A stretch of 64,000 nt of DNA. Source: Erodium maritimum (lineage: Eukaryota; Streptophyta; Magnoliopsida; Geraniales; Geraniaceae). The first letter of the stretch is position 1. Each line of letters begins with the position of its first letter. The notes under the pieces were generated by a model. The model was given only the letters and a program-made list of their open reading frames with translations. It was not told where the DNA came from and ran no database searches. Made by a program: the position numbers and the translations under genes. Shown piece by piece: positions 43,251-53,899 of this stretch. The stretch spans positions 15,629,001 to 15,693,000 of the forward strand of contig OY997596.1 in NCBI GenBank assembly GCA_963921825.1, read 5' to 3'.

Positions 43251-46122
43251 TGTAAAGACCGGATATTTTAATACTTTAAATTTTGGGTTGAGACGCCACG
43301 GATTGGAGAACGGGTTTGATTTTGGTTTGATTTCAAAAAAAAGGAAGAAGAAAAGAAATAAAAAAAGGAGGAGAGAGGGGGTTGGGCTGGACCAGCTCAG
43401 ATTTGGGCCGAGCCAGACCAGGCCCAACCCGCGCGCGTGCCAGCCCAAGACTCACGAGACCAAAACCCTAATTTGCGTCAGTTCAGGTCTCATTTGTGCG
43501 CACAGGAACCGAGGTCGTCCCTCTCTTCTCCCTCCCGAGCTCCTTCACCTACGTCTTCTTCACCTCACCCTCGCCGGAGCTCCGGAACCATCACTGGACT
43601 CATCCCTTCCACCCACCGCTTCCCCTCACCACCAGACGCCTCCAGAAACCCAGAGAAAAACCCCTTCCCCCCCTCTTCTTCCTCCTCGACTCGGACAGAA
43701 CTTCGTCGCCGTACCGTTGAGTCCCGTCGCGCCTGAAACAGGAGAAACCCGTACCGGTGAGCCTCTCCCGACCTCGATCCGTCCTCCCCATCTCTTGTTC
43801 TCTGGAAATCGAGAAAGAGTGAGCTCGTCTCGTCCGAGTTCTACCGGAGAAAGGTCGTCGGAGTCCGTGCGCTCCAAATCTGAGTTTCGGACGCCGGCAA
43901 ACTCCTCACGACACCAGATCTAAACTGAGGGCTCTGGAACTCACACCATCGACTTCCCCGCGACGTCCCGAGCATCCTGACGCCTTCCCCATCGTGAAGA
44001 ACGCCCTCGACTTTCACGGCATCGCCGCCGCTGCCGTCGCTAGAGTTGAACCGGACGAGTGACTGAACCCTAGCCGCGTCTCTAACGGGCTTGGGCTTGG
44101 GCCAGGGCGGACAAAGGACACGGGCCCTGGACTTTGGGCCTTGGGCCGGTTCATGTCCGAGTTCAGACGGGCCTGGATCGATCTGGCCTCGGCTTGGATC
44201 TGGCCGGGCTTGGGTCCGGGTCCTGTACCGGGTCTGGGTCGGGCTCGGGTCAGGTCCGGGGCTGAGGATGAACCGGGTCGGATTCGGGTCTGGATCTCGG
44301 ACTCGGGTCGGATCCGGGTCAGACCAGTTTAATTAAAATATTAATTAATTTAATTGGATTAAAATCAGATAATTGCAAAGGACTTGTCGGACTTCTAAAG
44401 GACGTTTGGACAAACAAACTACTGGACTTAATTTATTAATTAGAGGACCGTTACGGATTGGACCGGGACTGATGATCGTCCCATTTGTGTTAAAACCAGG
44501 CCTTTACCCCGAGCACAGAGAACACTGGAGTTGGCCAGGACGTCAGCAGCTTGGCGACCCAGATAGAGACTGAGGTAGGGATTACCTCGAAACCCGCTTT
44601 ATTACGGATGTACTAGAATGAATATAGGGAAACCTAATAACCGGTTAAATAACTAGTATGCATGTAGGATGTGAATAACTAGCGTAGACGTATAAACTGC
44701 GAACATTTACGATTTCAGTCTTGGGAATTGTCGTGCTGGTAGGATCGGGCCATGTCGCGCCCGTAGGATTTGTGTGCTGAATGTATCTACTTGTGTGCTC
44801 TTTGATGCTTGACCGGTTAATAAATAACGAACATGAAAACGAGTAGAATTGAACTTGGTGATGTATATTAGTGATGGGGCGACTGCCTTCCTGTTTATAT
44901 TGTCTGTTGATTGGGGATGTTGGGGAACGAATACCGGTTAAGTCGGTAGGGTTATCACGTGGAAAGTGGTGTCGGTAAGTTATGGTAAGTACATGATCGT
45001 GGTATGAGTGTGATTGTGATTGTGGTTGTGATTGTGAGTGATCTGGTTACTTGATAATGGTAGTTTCCCTACCTTCTGACCTTGAGTAGGTAAAACGTTG
45101 TGTCCCGCGAAGAGGTGGTTTCCCTACCTTCCGACTAGCACTCGGTAAAACGCTGTGTTGTGTCGCGATGAGGTTGTTCCGCGTTGCCGCGATGAGGTTG
45201 TTTCGGGAAGAGGCTGGGCCTGTGTTCCGCGATGAGGTTGTTCCACGAAGAGGCTGGGCCTGTGTTCCGCGATGAGGTTGTTCCGCGAAGAGGCTGGGAC
45301 TGTGTTCCGCGATGAGGTTGTTCCGCGAAGAGGCTGGGCATGTGTTTCGCGATGAGGTTGTTCCACGAAGAGGCTGAGCCTGTGTTTCACGATGAGGTTG
45401 TATCGCGAAGAGGCTGGCCTGTGTTCCGCGATGAGGTCGACCGCCTCTCCCGACTTTGTGCTGGGGAAAGTTGCGTACGGCTTTGCCGTGGCGAGCGGGT
45501 TGCTCCCGAGACCGTGCATTTGTGTGAATTGGTTGTGTTAATATTATCTTGGTTTTGATTGAGCTTTGCTGTGTTTTGAGTGTTGTGGTGCCTGTGGCTG
45601 TGGTTGTTTCTTTGGTTTGCTCCTTCGGTGTTGCATTGGTTTTTTGACTATTGTCGAGTTAAGGTTGGAGATTGTTGGTCCGGTGGGTGACCGGGTAAAC
45701 TGAGTATTGTTTTAAAATGGTTAAGTGTCGCATCAATTTTATCAACCCTTGTTTTAAACTTTAAACTTTAAAACCTTGGGATTGCGTTCTTTGTAAATCT
45801 GTAAATAGGTGGTTTTCGTGGTTTTTTCTACTGAGCGTCAAGCTCATCCCTTACCGTGTTTTCTACAGGTATTAGCTTTGATTTGGAGTAGAGGACATCG
45901 CGGAGCATGGGGCTAGTGAGGGTCCGAATTTGTATTTACTTTATGTTATTAGAGACGTGTTGTTATCTGACTCTTGTATTGGACTGAGCTTGGGACTCAG
46001 GATTTGAATTCCGTGTATTTATATTTCACTTTTTTTCAGACTTATCGTTTTTATATTCCTGTTATTTAAATTTCACCGAGTCACGTCTCGGGTCCGGTCC
46101 GTACCGGATTTGGGGCGTGACA
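43251..46122 (+). mobile_element. Solo Gypsy LTR nested in the 5' LTR, duplication GTCCT
   Basis: The 2,872-bp LTR starts TGTAAAGACCGG and ends GGGGCGTGACA. It is flanked by a perfect GTCCT duplication (43246-43250 and 46123-46127), and the host LTR reads continuously when it is removed. It belongs to a different LTR family from its host but has the same terminal motifs. The hairpin TGAGCGTCAAGCTCA is at 45832-45846. Confidence 0.95.
45187..45440 (+). repeat. Tandem array in nested solo LTR, 40-bp unit, about 6 copies
   Basis: Units start CCGCGATGAGGTTGTT at 45187, 45227, 45267 and 45307, with variant units at 45347, 45387 and 45426. Each contains GCGAAGAGGCTGGGCCTGTG or a near match. Two units of a different repeat with CCTTCCGACT-type hairpins (45063-45150) precede the array. 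Confidence 0.92.
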
Positions 46123-46864
46123 GTCCTCTCTTCTCTCTCGATCCTTCTCTCCCTCTGGATCGGGACTGATTAATACCATTACTTGTTAAAATCAGCCTTT
46201 GACTTCGCCCGAGAAGACCGGAGGTAGGCCCGAACGTCAGCAACTAGGAGACGTAGTTGTTGGTTTCTTCTTGAGGTAGGGAAAAGTACTAAACTCCTCG
46301 AGTAATTTAAGAACATTAATAGCATGCCTATAGGGTAATAATAATCGGAAAGGTCTTAGTTTGCATATAAGATGTGATCCACTAGAATAACCGCTTTTCA
46401 ATTATGTAAATAATCGGAAGAGTCTAGTATGCATGTAGGATGTGATTCACTAGTTAACCGCTTTCAATATCTTGGGTAATTGTCGTGCTGGTAGAATGGT
46501 CATGTCGAGCCTTAGGATCTGCTAGTTGATTGTATTTATTGATGATTGTTCGCCCTTAAGGCCGATGCATGTTTCGTCTCTAGGATAATATAAGAGTCAC
46601 ACTAAACTAGATGAATTATGACAATTATGTTATGAATGATTGACTTGGTGATATGATTGGTTGAATGAATGGATGTGATTATGCTTGATGGTATGGTCGG
46701 GTGACTGATAGACCGAAGGAATATGTTTGGTAAGTCCTGCCGGTAAGCTGGTTGTTATGATGCGTTCGTTGTAGCGTGTTTGGTAAGTTTGGTTGGCATA
46801 TTATGTCAGTGTGAATTGTTGGGCTGATACGTTGGTATGACGGTTAAATGATGATCAGGTTACG

Positions 46865-47082
46865 TGGTAAGGTGTGCCTACCTTCCGACTCGGAGTCGCT
46901 AAAATGTGTTGTGATTCTATGATAAGGTGTACCTACCTTCCGACCATGAGTCGGTAAAATGTGATGTTTCTAGTGATAAGGTGTACCTACCTTCCGACTA
47001 AGCATCAGTAAAATGAGCTATGAATCGTGATAAGGGGCGCCTGCCCTCCGACCGGGTGTTGGTAAATTTTGCTATATCCGTG
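46865..47082 (+). repeat. Hairpin tandem array in 5' LTR, 54-bp unit, 4 copies
   Basis: Each unit reads GATAAGGTGTACCTACCTTC followed by an inverted repeat of the type CCGAC-N5-GTCGG and TAAAATG. The same array is present in the 3' LTR at 55783-55997. Confidence 0.9.
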
Positions 47083-48717
47083 AGATCCGGCGTATTAAGG
47101 GGGACTTATTGTGTGTGTATTGTTAATGATTTATTACGTGGTTGTTATTTCTTTACTTGTATGTATGATTTGCTGTCCGATGTGTGTTTCGGGAGCCCCA
47201 TTGATTGTGTCTCCTCTGGAGTGAGGGGCAATCTCATATGATGTACAATCCAGTGTACGGATCAGAGTCTTGGGATTTGTGTTCCTTTAATTGTTTCCTC
47301 TGATGAATTCGTATTCTTTCCATTGTTCTCCTTAAATGTTACCTTCTTAAAGTATTGTAATGCTGGTAAATCTTATCTTAGTGGTTGGAGGTTAACTGTA
47401 CTAATCGGTGTTATTGTTAAAACGGGGGTTCCCTTACTTTGCTGCTTTTTCCTACTGAGCGTAAGCTCACCCCCCCCCCCCCCCCCTTCTTGTTTACTGT
47501 TTGTACAGGGTTCTTTGCTGATTAGTATCTAGAGGCGGTCTCAAGGCTCGGGAGCTTCTTGGGACGTGGGACTTTTCCCTAGAGACGTATTGTTTTGTAT
47601 AAACTTTTTCTCTTGTTAGTTTGATTACAGAGTTGTTGACTCCTGACCTTGTTTTTCAATTACGTTTTATGGAATTTGCATTATTAAATCTTTTCTATTT
47701 ATTTAATTAAATATATTTTTTAGTTCACGTCTCGAGTCCGGTTAAAACCGGATTTGGGGCGTGACAATTTGGTATCAGAGCCTGGTTCCATTTTGAAATT
47801 GTTTTTTTCAAAACCTCGAACCGTACGTCAATTAGGTGGGTAGAGTTAGGTTGTTAAATTCGAAGTGGTTGTTTAAGTCTTATCTTCTTTATGTTACCCT
47901 TTCGCTTTACTTGAATTGTATCTTATTCTCTGTTCTGCTGTACCCTTAGCTGATCTACGATGACGATCGGTTGAGATGGAAGTTAGTTTAACGAGCAATG
48001 CTCGGGCTGTTTATGACGTGTTGGTTGAATAATTATTAAGTGGGTTGCCACCTTGGTCGGCCATTGTTGATTGATGGATTTGAAATGTTGACTTGACCCG
48101 AGTGGTGTACTTCCGATGTTGCGTGGTGTGTGCTTATGATGTTATGGTGTGCTTTATACGCTGGACGCCGTGTGCGGTTGTTTATTAAATGTCCTGCTTA
48201 AGCGGATGATTAGTGAAATATACGAACGGGTTATACCGAAAATTCTGCAAAACTGAAGTGTTTGTACTATCAAGGGTTGACTCAGGGGCGCCACTGTAGT
48301 CAAACATGATAGGGGGATGTCAAGTGGTTACAACGAGATTCGGGGACGCCTGAATCGGGTTGTAACGACGCGAGATCGACATGAATGTTGTGATGGAAAG
48401 AGAAAGGTGATGAAAATCTAAGAATTTGAAATAACGTTAAGATTTGTGGAATTGTTTGGTGTTGTGATCTTGTACCCCTTGCTATGGGAAGATACACGAC
48501 CGAAGTGTATGCCGGTCCGGTATGTTTTTTGTGTGATTTGATTCTGTGAGACGGACAAGTGTGCGGACTTATCTGCTTTTATGAAGTTGTATATATGACT
48601 TTAGTAAGACTAAGTACTGTTGGTCCGTGCTTGACCCTTGTGAAACGCGTGCGAACGTTGTTGCTATAAGCAAACTGCTTTGTTCGAAACCTGAGAAACT
48701 GAACTTGTGCGTTATCC

Positions 48718-50040
48718 ATGCAGAGGATATACGACATGACACCTGCTTACGTAGCGATAGGCACTAGGAGTCGCCCAGGTAGGGGGCGAGGACAGCCACC
48801 TGCCATTGATCAGGCAGGGGCATCGAGCGCCCAGGGTGCTACTTCTGCAGAGCACCAAAGAGATGAGGCCGGGCCGTCAGGGTTACCGCCCAGGGTTCCT
48901 CCGGTCGCAGAGCCGACCCAAGAGATCCCTCTGGAGGAGGTGGTTCGCGCGGTGCTTGCAGCGATCGGTGCATAACAGGGGACTACGGCACCGGCACCAG
49001 AGACTGTGCCTGCTGCTACTGTAGCCGCTGTTGAGAGGCCAGGTCAGAGTGACAGCTATACGGCTCAGGCTCTCAGATATTTCCGCATGTTGGGCACACC
49101 AGTCTATTCCGGGGGGTCAGACCCCGAAGCAGCCGCGGGGTGGCTGGAACGGATTACCCGCAATCTTGATACGTCTTGGGTATCTGATGGTCGTCTGAGG
49201 GTATCTTTTGCGACATTCCAGTTAGAGGGGGAGGCCTATTACTGGTGGCAGCATGTGTAGACCAGGATTGGGGATGATTTCCAGTTGTTCAGCAGACTGT
49301 TCCTGGAGCAGTATTTCCCTCGATCTGTTCTAGATGCAGACATCAGCAGTTCCTGGAACTGCGTCAGAGAGGAACGACCGTCTCGGAGTATGAGACGAGG
49401 TTCACATATTTGTCACGTTTCGCTCCAGAGATGGTACAGACCGAGGAGAGCCGCTGCAGGCGTTTTGAGAGAGGACTCATCCCGTCTATCGCAGATCGAT
49501 TTGTTGCCTTCAGGACTGAGGAGTATTCTGTACTAGTGGAGCAGGCACTAGTCGTGGAACAACACTTTCGGGAGACCGCCAGAGCGTGGGAGAGCAGGCC
49601 GAGGCTGAGTGACTTCCTAAGGCCGTCTGAGGGCCGCGATCCGAGGAGACAGAGGAGCTTGGGATTCTTCCGGCCTCAGTCTGGTGGGCCGAGACAGGAC
49701 GGGCCGGTAGCGTGGGAGCGGTCGCCAGTATGTTACTTTTGTCACCAGTCAGGCTATCGGAGCCGAGATTTTCCGAGAGACGGCACACGCCAGTGTCATA
49801 CGTGCGGCCACGTCGGGCATTTAGCAAGACAGTGTCCCGTCTCAGGTAGAGAGATATCGGCGCCGAGATTCCCACAGCAGACAGCGAGGGCACCAGCGCC
49901 AAGGCATCAGCAGAGGGCTCCACTGCAGATGACTCTTCCACCACCCCCGAGAGGAGGACCTCAGACTCAGCAGGGCCGAGTGTGCACGATTTCCGGACCC
50001 CGAGCTGAGGGACTTGTTTCCGACCATGAGATCGCTTAGA
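48718..50040 (+). pseudogene. Gag region of the Gypsy element
   Basis: The visible parts of a plant Gypsy gag are a leader peptide region with acidic and Pro-rich residues (from 48718), a capsid-like core (FRMLGTPVYSGGSDPEAA and WLERITRNLD, about 49083-49260), and a zinc knuckle, CHTCGHVGHLARQCPVSG, near 49797-49850. The region is broken. It is followed by a nested LTR and a strongly decayed pol, so it is treated as a fossil. Confidence 0.85.
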
Positions 50041-50197
50041 GTACTTTTTTACCTTTTAAATTTTTGGTTATCGTGTTTTCTGTCACTTGAGTTTTAAGCC
50101 TGTTTGTTTTGTTTCGTGGTTACTTTTGTTGGAACGAATTTTAAAACGGTTAAACCCACACGTGCCTTAACACACCGACTGGGAGTTTTGTAGTATC

Positions 50198-51777
50198 TGT
50201 TGGAACTTGATGTCGTGTACAAGATAAACAAGAATAGCAGCGGAAATTAACCACGAATCAAGTGAACTAACACTACCAAATATAAAGAACAAAGCTGAAA
50301 AATTCAGCAAGGTTTCAAGAACATCACCTTGTTGTTTTGGTGGAGATAATGGATGAATAACACCAACTATAGTTCGGCTTGAGTCCCTTGGATGCCTACG
50401 TATCCGAGATGGAATCAAAGCCAACGTAGTTCTTGAGTTTGATGACTCAAGAACATGCACAACCAACTTTGAAGCTTGGAGGAGAATTTCGACCAAGGTA
50501 GGAGAAGAAGAAGAACTAGTTGTCTCTCTTTCTCTACACTTGCATGTTATATCTTCCAACCCCTCTTGCATGTGGAGTTAAGTGCATTTAGTCAAATCAC
50601 TTAGTTTCCATCACTAGACAAGTGTCCAAGTCTAGATGCAAGGTGGAACTAATAAACTATCCAAGTTTATTAGTTTAGTGGAAATTGGGTCCCACCCAAT
50701 TTTAGTCAACAAGACTAAATAGTCATCTAAAGACTTGAGTCCTTGTTGGGCCTAGCCTTTATGGATCAGCCATGGGCCTCTCCAAGAGAGCCCATCCAGA
50801 ACCCAATATGCTAGCTGGTCCACTATGGCGCTCCCCGCCATGTCTCCCTCCAACTCAAGTTTGTCATGTTCTTATTGAGCATCGTACTGTCGGTGTGACC
50901 CTTAGGTCTATGCATGTCAATAAGATCAACGTAAAATCCCATTTTACTTGATCTTATTAATGTGGCGACTGACGAGACTCAGTATCGCCCGACCCTGCAT
51001 AACGAATCGCCCCTTGTCGATTCTGACCTTTCAGCCGTCCTTGTCATTATCCCTTATCATTGATATCCTGATTGAGATAAGGCATAGAGCCGTCATCCTT
51101 CTTATCCTCAATAACTGTTCCTTGATATGTGAGATGACTGACCTTTATGATATCACATATCATGCGTATGGCCATGCTTTTCCCGTCAGTCACTCTCGAT
51201 CAAGTGGTCGTGAACTAGATATCTTTCCCATACCGCAGTATGATGGATACATCCCTTAGCCGCCTATCATGTCACTCATGCAGTCATTCCCCAAGCCAAT
51301 CCTGGCCGTTATGGAAGCACAGTCACGGTGCAACGTTGGGCTTTCAGGTCAAACTTGGTTGTTTACTGCATAGCAATCATATAGACTCCTCGGTCTAAGG
51401 ATACCTGACAAGCAACGACTCTGAACATGTTCATGACTTAATCTATGGAACATATTCAGGTCGGGTCGTCCAACATCATGTCCCACACATGATGTTTATG
51501 ATCAGACTCCGGAAACCTATCCTATGGCCAATAGAACGTAAGCCATCAAGAGTCATCTTTCATACTAGTCGCTTCTAGTGAAGACTATTGACTAGGGACC
51601 CGTCGAGTGTGATCCATCCTGATCTATGGTTCTATTCGCATAGTGGGCATAGATCGGAAACACATACGACATATTACTTCAACACTTAAGTAATATCATA
51701 AGCCGCTTTGTTATATTGCCAACGATGATATTTACATTTGGACATTTACGATTGGGCTACGGGCATAAATGCTAACA
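50198..51777 (-). mobile_element. Probable Copia-like solo LTR, duplication GTATC
   Basis: The 1,580-bp unit has ends TGTTGGAACTTG...ATGCTAACA and a perfect 5-bp duplication GTATC (50193-50197 and 51778-51782). The TG...CA ends, the 5-bp duplication and the lack of any coding region fit a solo LTR. The minus orientation is suggested by the TGTTAGCATTTATGCCC start seen on that strand, but no primer-binding site remains to confirm it. The Copia assignment is tentative. Confidence 0.8.
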
Positions 51778-52214
51778 GTATCGTTTAGTGTCAGTGTGAG
51801 TTTGGAAGTGGAGTATCAGACCGTCTAGTTCTTAAAGACCTTACCGTACTGAAAGTTCTTTTCCTTCTTCGAGCGTGTTGATCGAGTTTTAAGAACCGAA
51901 TTGTGAAACATCAGATGTTCATCAATGGCTATCAGCAACGGATGCCCGAGCAGTGAAGGGCCGCAGCAAGGACCAGTATACATTCCGACCGGTCACGGGA
52001 GATGACCGAGTAGCAATAAGATCAAAGTGGCACAACGGAAGCGTGGTGAGCCCATAACCCACAAGCGTCGCAATCTCCAGCTTCTTCTACCCCTGCTGGA
52101 AGATTGAGGTCTTAATAATCGAATCTTTGAGTCGGCTTTTATGTCTGACACCCCGGTTAACGGGCAAAGAGATGGACGAGTGTGTGTCGTACGTGTGAGA
52201 TTAGAGTAGAGTGT

Positions 52215-53300
52215 GTTTCCTTAAGTTCTTCCTAGAGGAGCCGATCGGTTTGCTACCAGCTCACGAGGTCGGCATCGGAATTGACCTGAGGCCAGAGACG
52301 ACGCCAACATCCTTGGACCATGCAGATTCGCGCCAGCAGAGTTGACCAAACCGAACGTCAATCCAGAGGGCCAGAGAGAAGGGATATATGTCCGAGCGCA
52401 GCGCCGTGAAGAACGCATCACGCTTCGTGAACAAGAGGAGTGGAGCGTAGAGGAGGCATGAAGACCCCCGGAAGCTGGACCGAATCACGACGAAGAACCG
52501 ATACTCAGCGCCAACGCGATAAAGTTTTATAAGAAGATGGTCAACACCGGCGACCCCAAGGATCGTGAGCATGTAGCGGGTCGAGGAGAGAGTTCGTGCC
52601 GCGTAGCAGTGGAGAAGATGTATTGCGATAATCACATCATTCCCGCCTTACGTTACAAGCAGGTAACACCGAGAGGTACATAGACATCAGGCGTTACTCC
52701 TGACGGAGCAGGATGCGGAGAGCGAGAGCCGAGTTCGTATCGAAGCGCTTACCTCGTCAACAAGGGAAGGACGAACGCCAGTGTCCCATGAGGACTAGTG
52801 CAACCACTAAGTTTATGGCATAGAAGTGAGAGCATCTCACGTTATGATCCGAAAACAGTTAGCCAAGTGCGACTACCACAAGCTTCCAGGCCAGTAACAA
52901 GATGGCACCGAACGAAGCATCGTGGGGTAGGTCAGGTCTTGTGCCCATGCATGACACATGGAAAGTTAAGAGTAGATCGTTGTTGGTTCTGGGTTGTTCG
53001 GGAGACGGTTGAAGGAACCGCGCAAAGTATTCTGAACCGTTCAAATCCTTGAGATTACAATGCTTGTTGGGTATTCGTTGTTGTGGTGACTTGGTGGAAA
53101 CGACTTATAAGTTGGTTTGATCGGTAGTATGTGAGCAGGTGTCAACGGTAAGAGGATTATCACGAGTCGGATAACCTTCGATGATCGATCTTGGGCTTAT
53201 GTTACCTACCGTCGGGTGTGATTACAGTAATGTCTGGTTTATGTGTTAGTATTCCTTGTTGAGGTGCGCCTACCTTTCCACTAGATGTGGTAAAACGTGT
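52215..53300 (+). pseudogene. Pol remnant of the Gypsy element
   Basis: A short stretch near 52226-52300 reads like the start of a Gypsy reverse transcriptase (LPAHEVGIGIDLRPE), and a stretch near 52425-52520 resembles the (K)KRSG...NRYSAP part. The rest of pol cannot be recognised. The region is heavily reduced and is a fossil. Confidence 0.6.
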
Positions 53301-53881
53301 GGTTGTTCTAAGCCACGCAGTGATTATGAGATCCATTATCTTGATGAATGCATTTGTGTATTACTTCTTTGTATATTTTTTTTGTGGTTGGTCGTGACAT
53401 GACCATGTTTGAGTTCCGATGTGAAGTGTCCCTGTAACGGTTACTAAAGGGGAAATTGAAAAGTTACGTTTGCGTGTGATTCCGACTTTCTCCGACTTTC
53501 GGAGTATTCCGGCACAACACCTACACCGACGGAAAATCCGGATGGGATGTCTAGACCGATGTCGTGTGTTCCGGTGTGATACCTATACCGACGAAGAATT
53601 CCGGTATAGGGTATCTAGACCGATGTTGTCTGTGGCAGTACGATATCTATACCGATGCAGGATTCCAGTATAGGATATATAGAACGTTACCGGGTATTCC
53701 ATAGTGTTTGGGTGTTATTCGACGTGTTGTATTTACTCGGTGTTTCTTTGTGATGGTATGAATTTCTGCATGGTGAAATTGTAAACTGTTGAGTAAGGTT
53801 GTGTTCACCGCCAAGTATGGTGTTCGGGTAACTGGCGTGATCAAGTGAGGTACGTCCGTTTTAAATTTCGAGGACGAAATT

Positions 53882-53899
53882 CTTTTAAGGGGGGTAGAC
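53882..53899 (+). other. Polypurine tract before the 3' LTR
   Basis: CTTTTAAGGGGGGTAGAC directly precedes TGTAAAGACC at 53900. This is the expected plus-strand primer site for reverse transcription. Confidence 0.85.

Larger units (their letters stand above)
42954..47766 (+). repeat. 5' LTR of the Gypsy element
   Basis: It begins TGTTAAGACCGCC and ends GGGGCGTGACA immediately before the spacer ATT and the primer-binding site. It matches 53900-56623 outside the nested solo LTR; the two copies are unequal in length. A hairpin TGAGCGTAAGCTCA is at 47456-47469, followed by an 18-C run (47470-47487) and a TTTGTACAG acceptor-like motif. Confidence 0.9.

Noticed and set aside
43288-43923. 211-codon plus-strand frame as a host gene
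   Set aside because: It lies wholly inside a solo LTR and has LTR-typical composition; kept only as a finding about LTR structure.
45187-45440. Regular 40-bp array resembling a CRISPR array
   Set aside because: Units are head-to-tail repeats with no unique spacers, inside a plant LTR; CRISPR arrays do not occur in plant nuclear DNA.
49510-49944. 144-codon minus-strand frame in the Gypsy gag region
   Set aside because: It is antisense to gag, which has the recognisable capsid and knuckle motifs on the plus strand.
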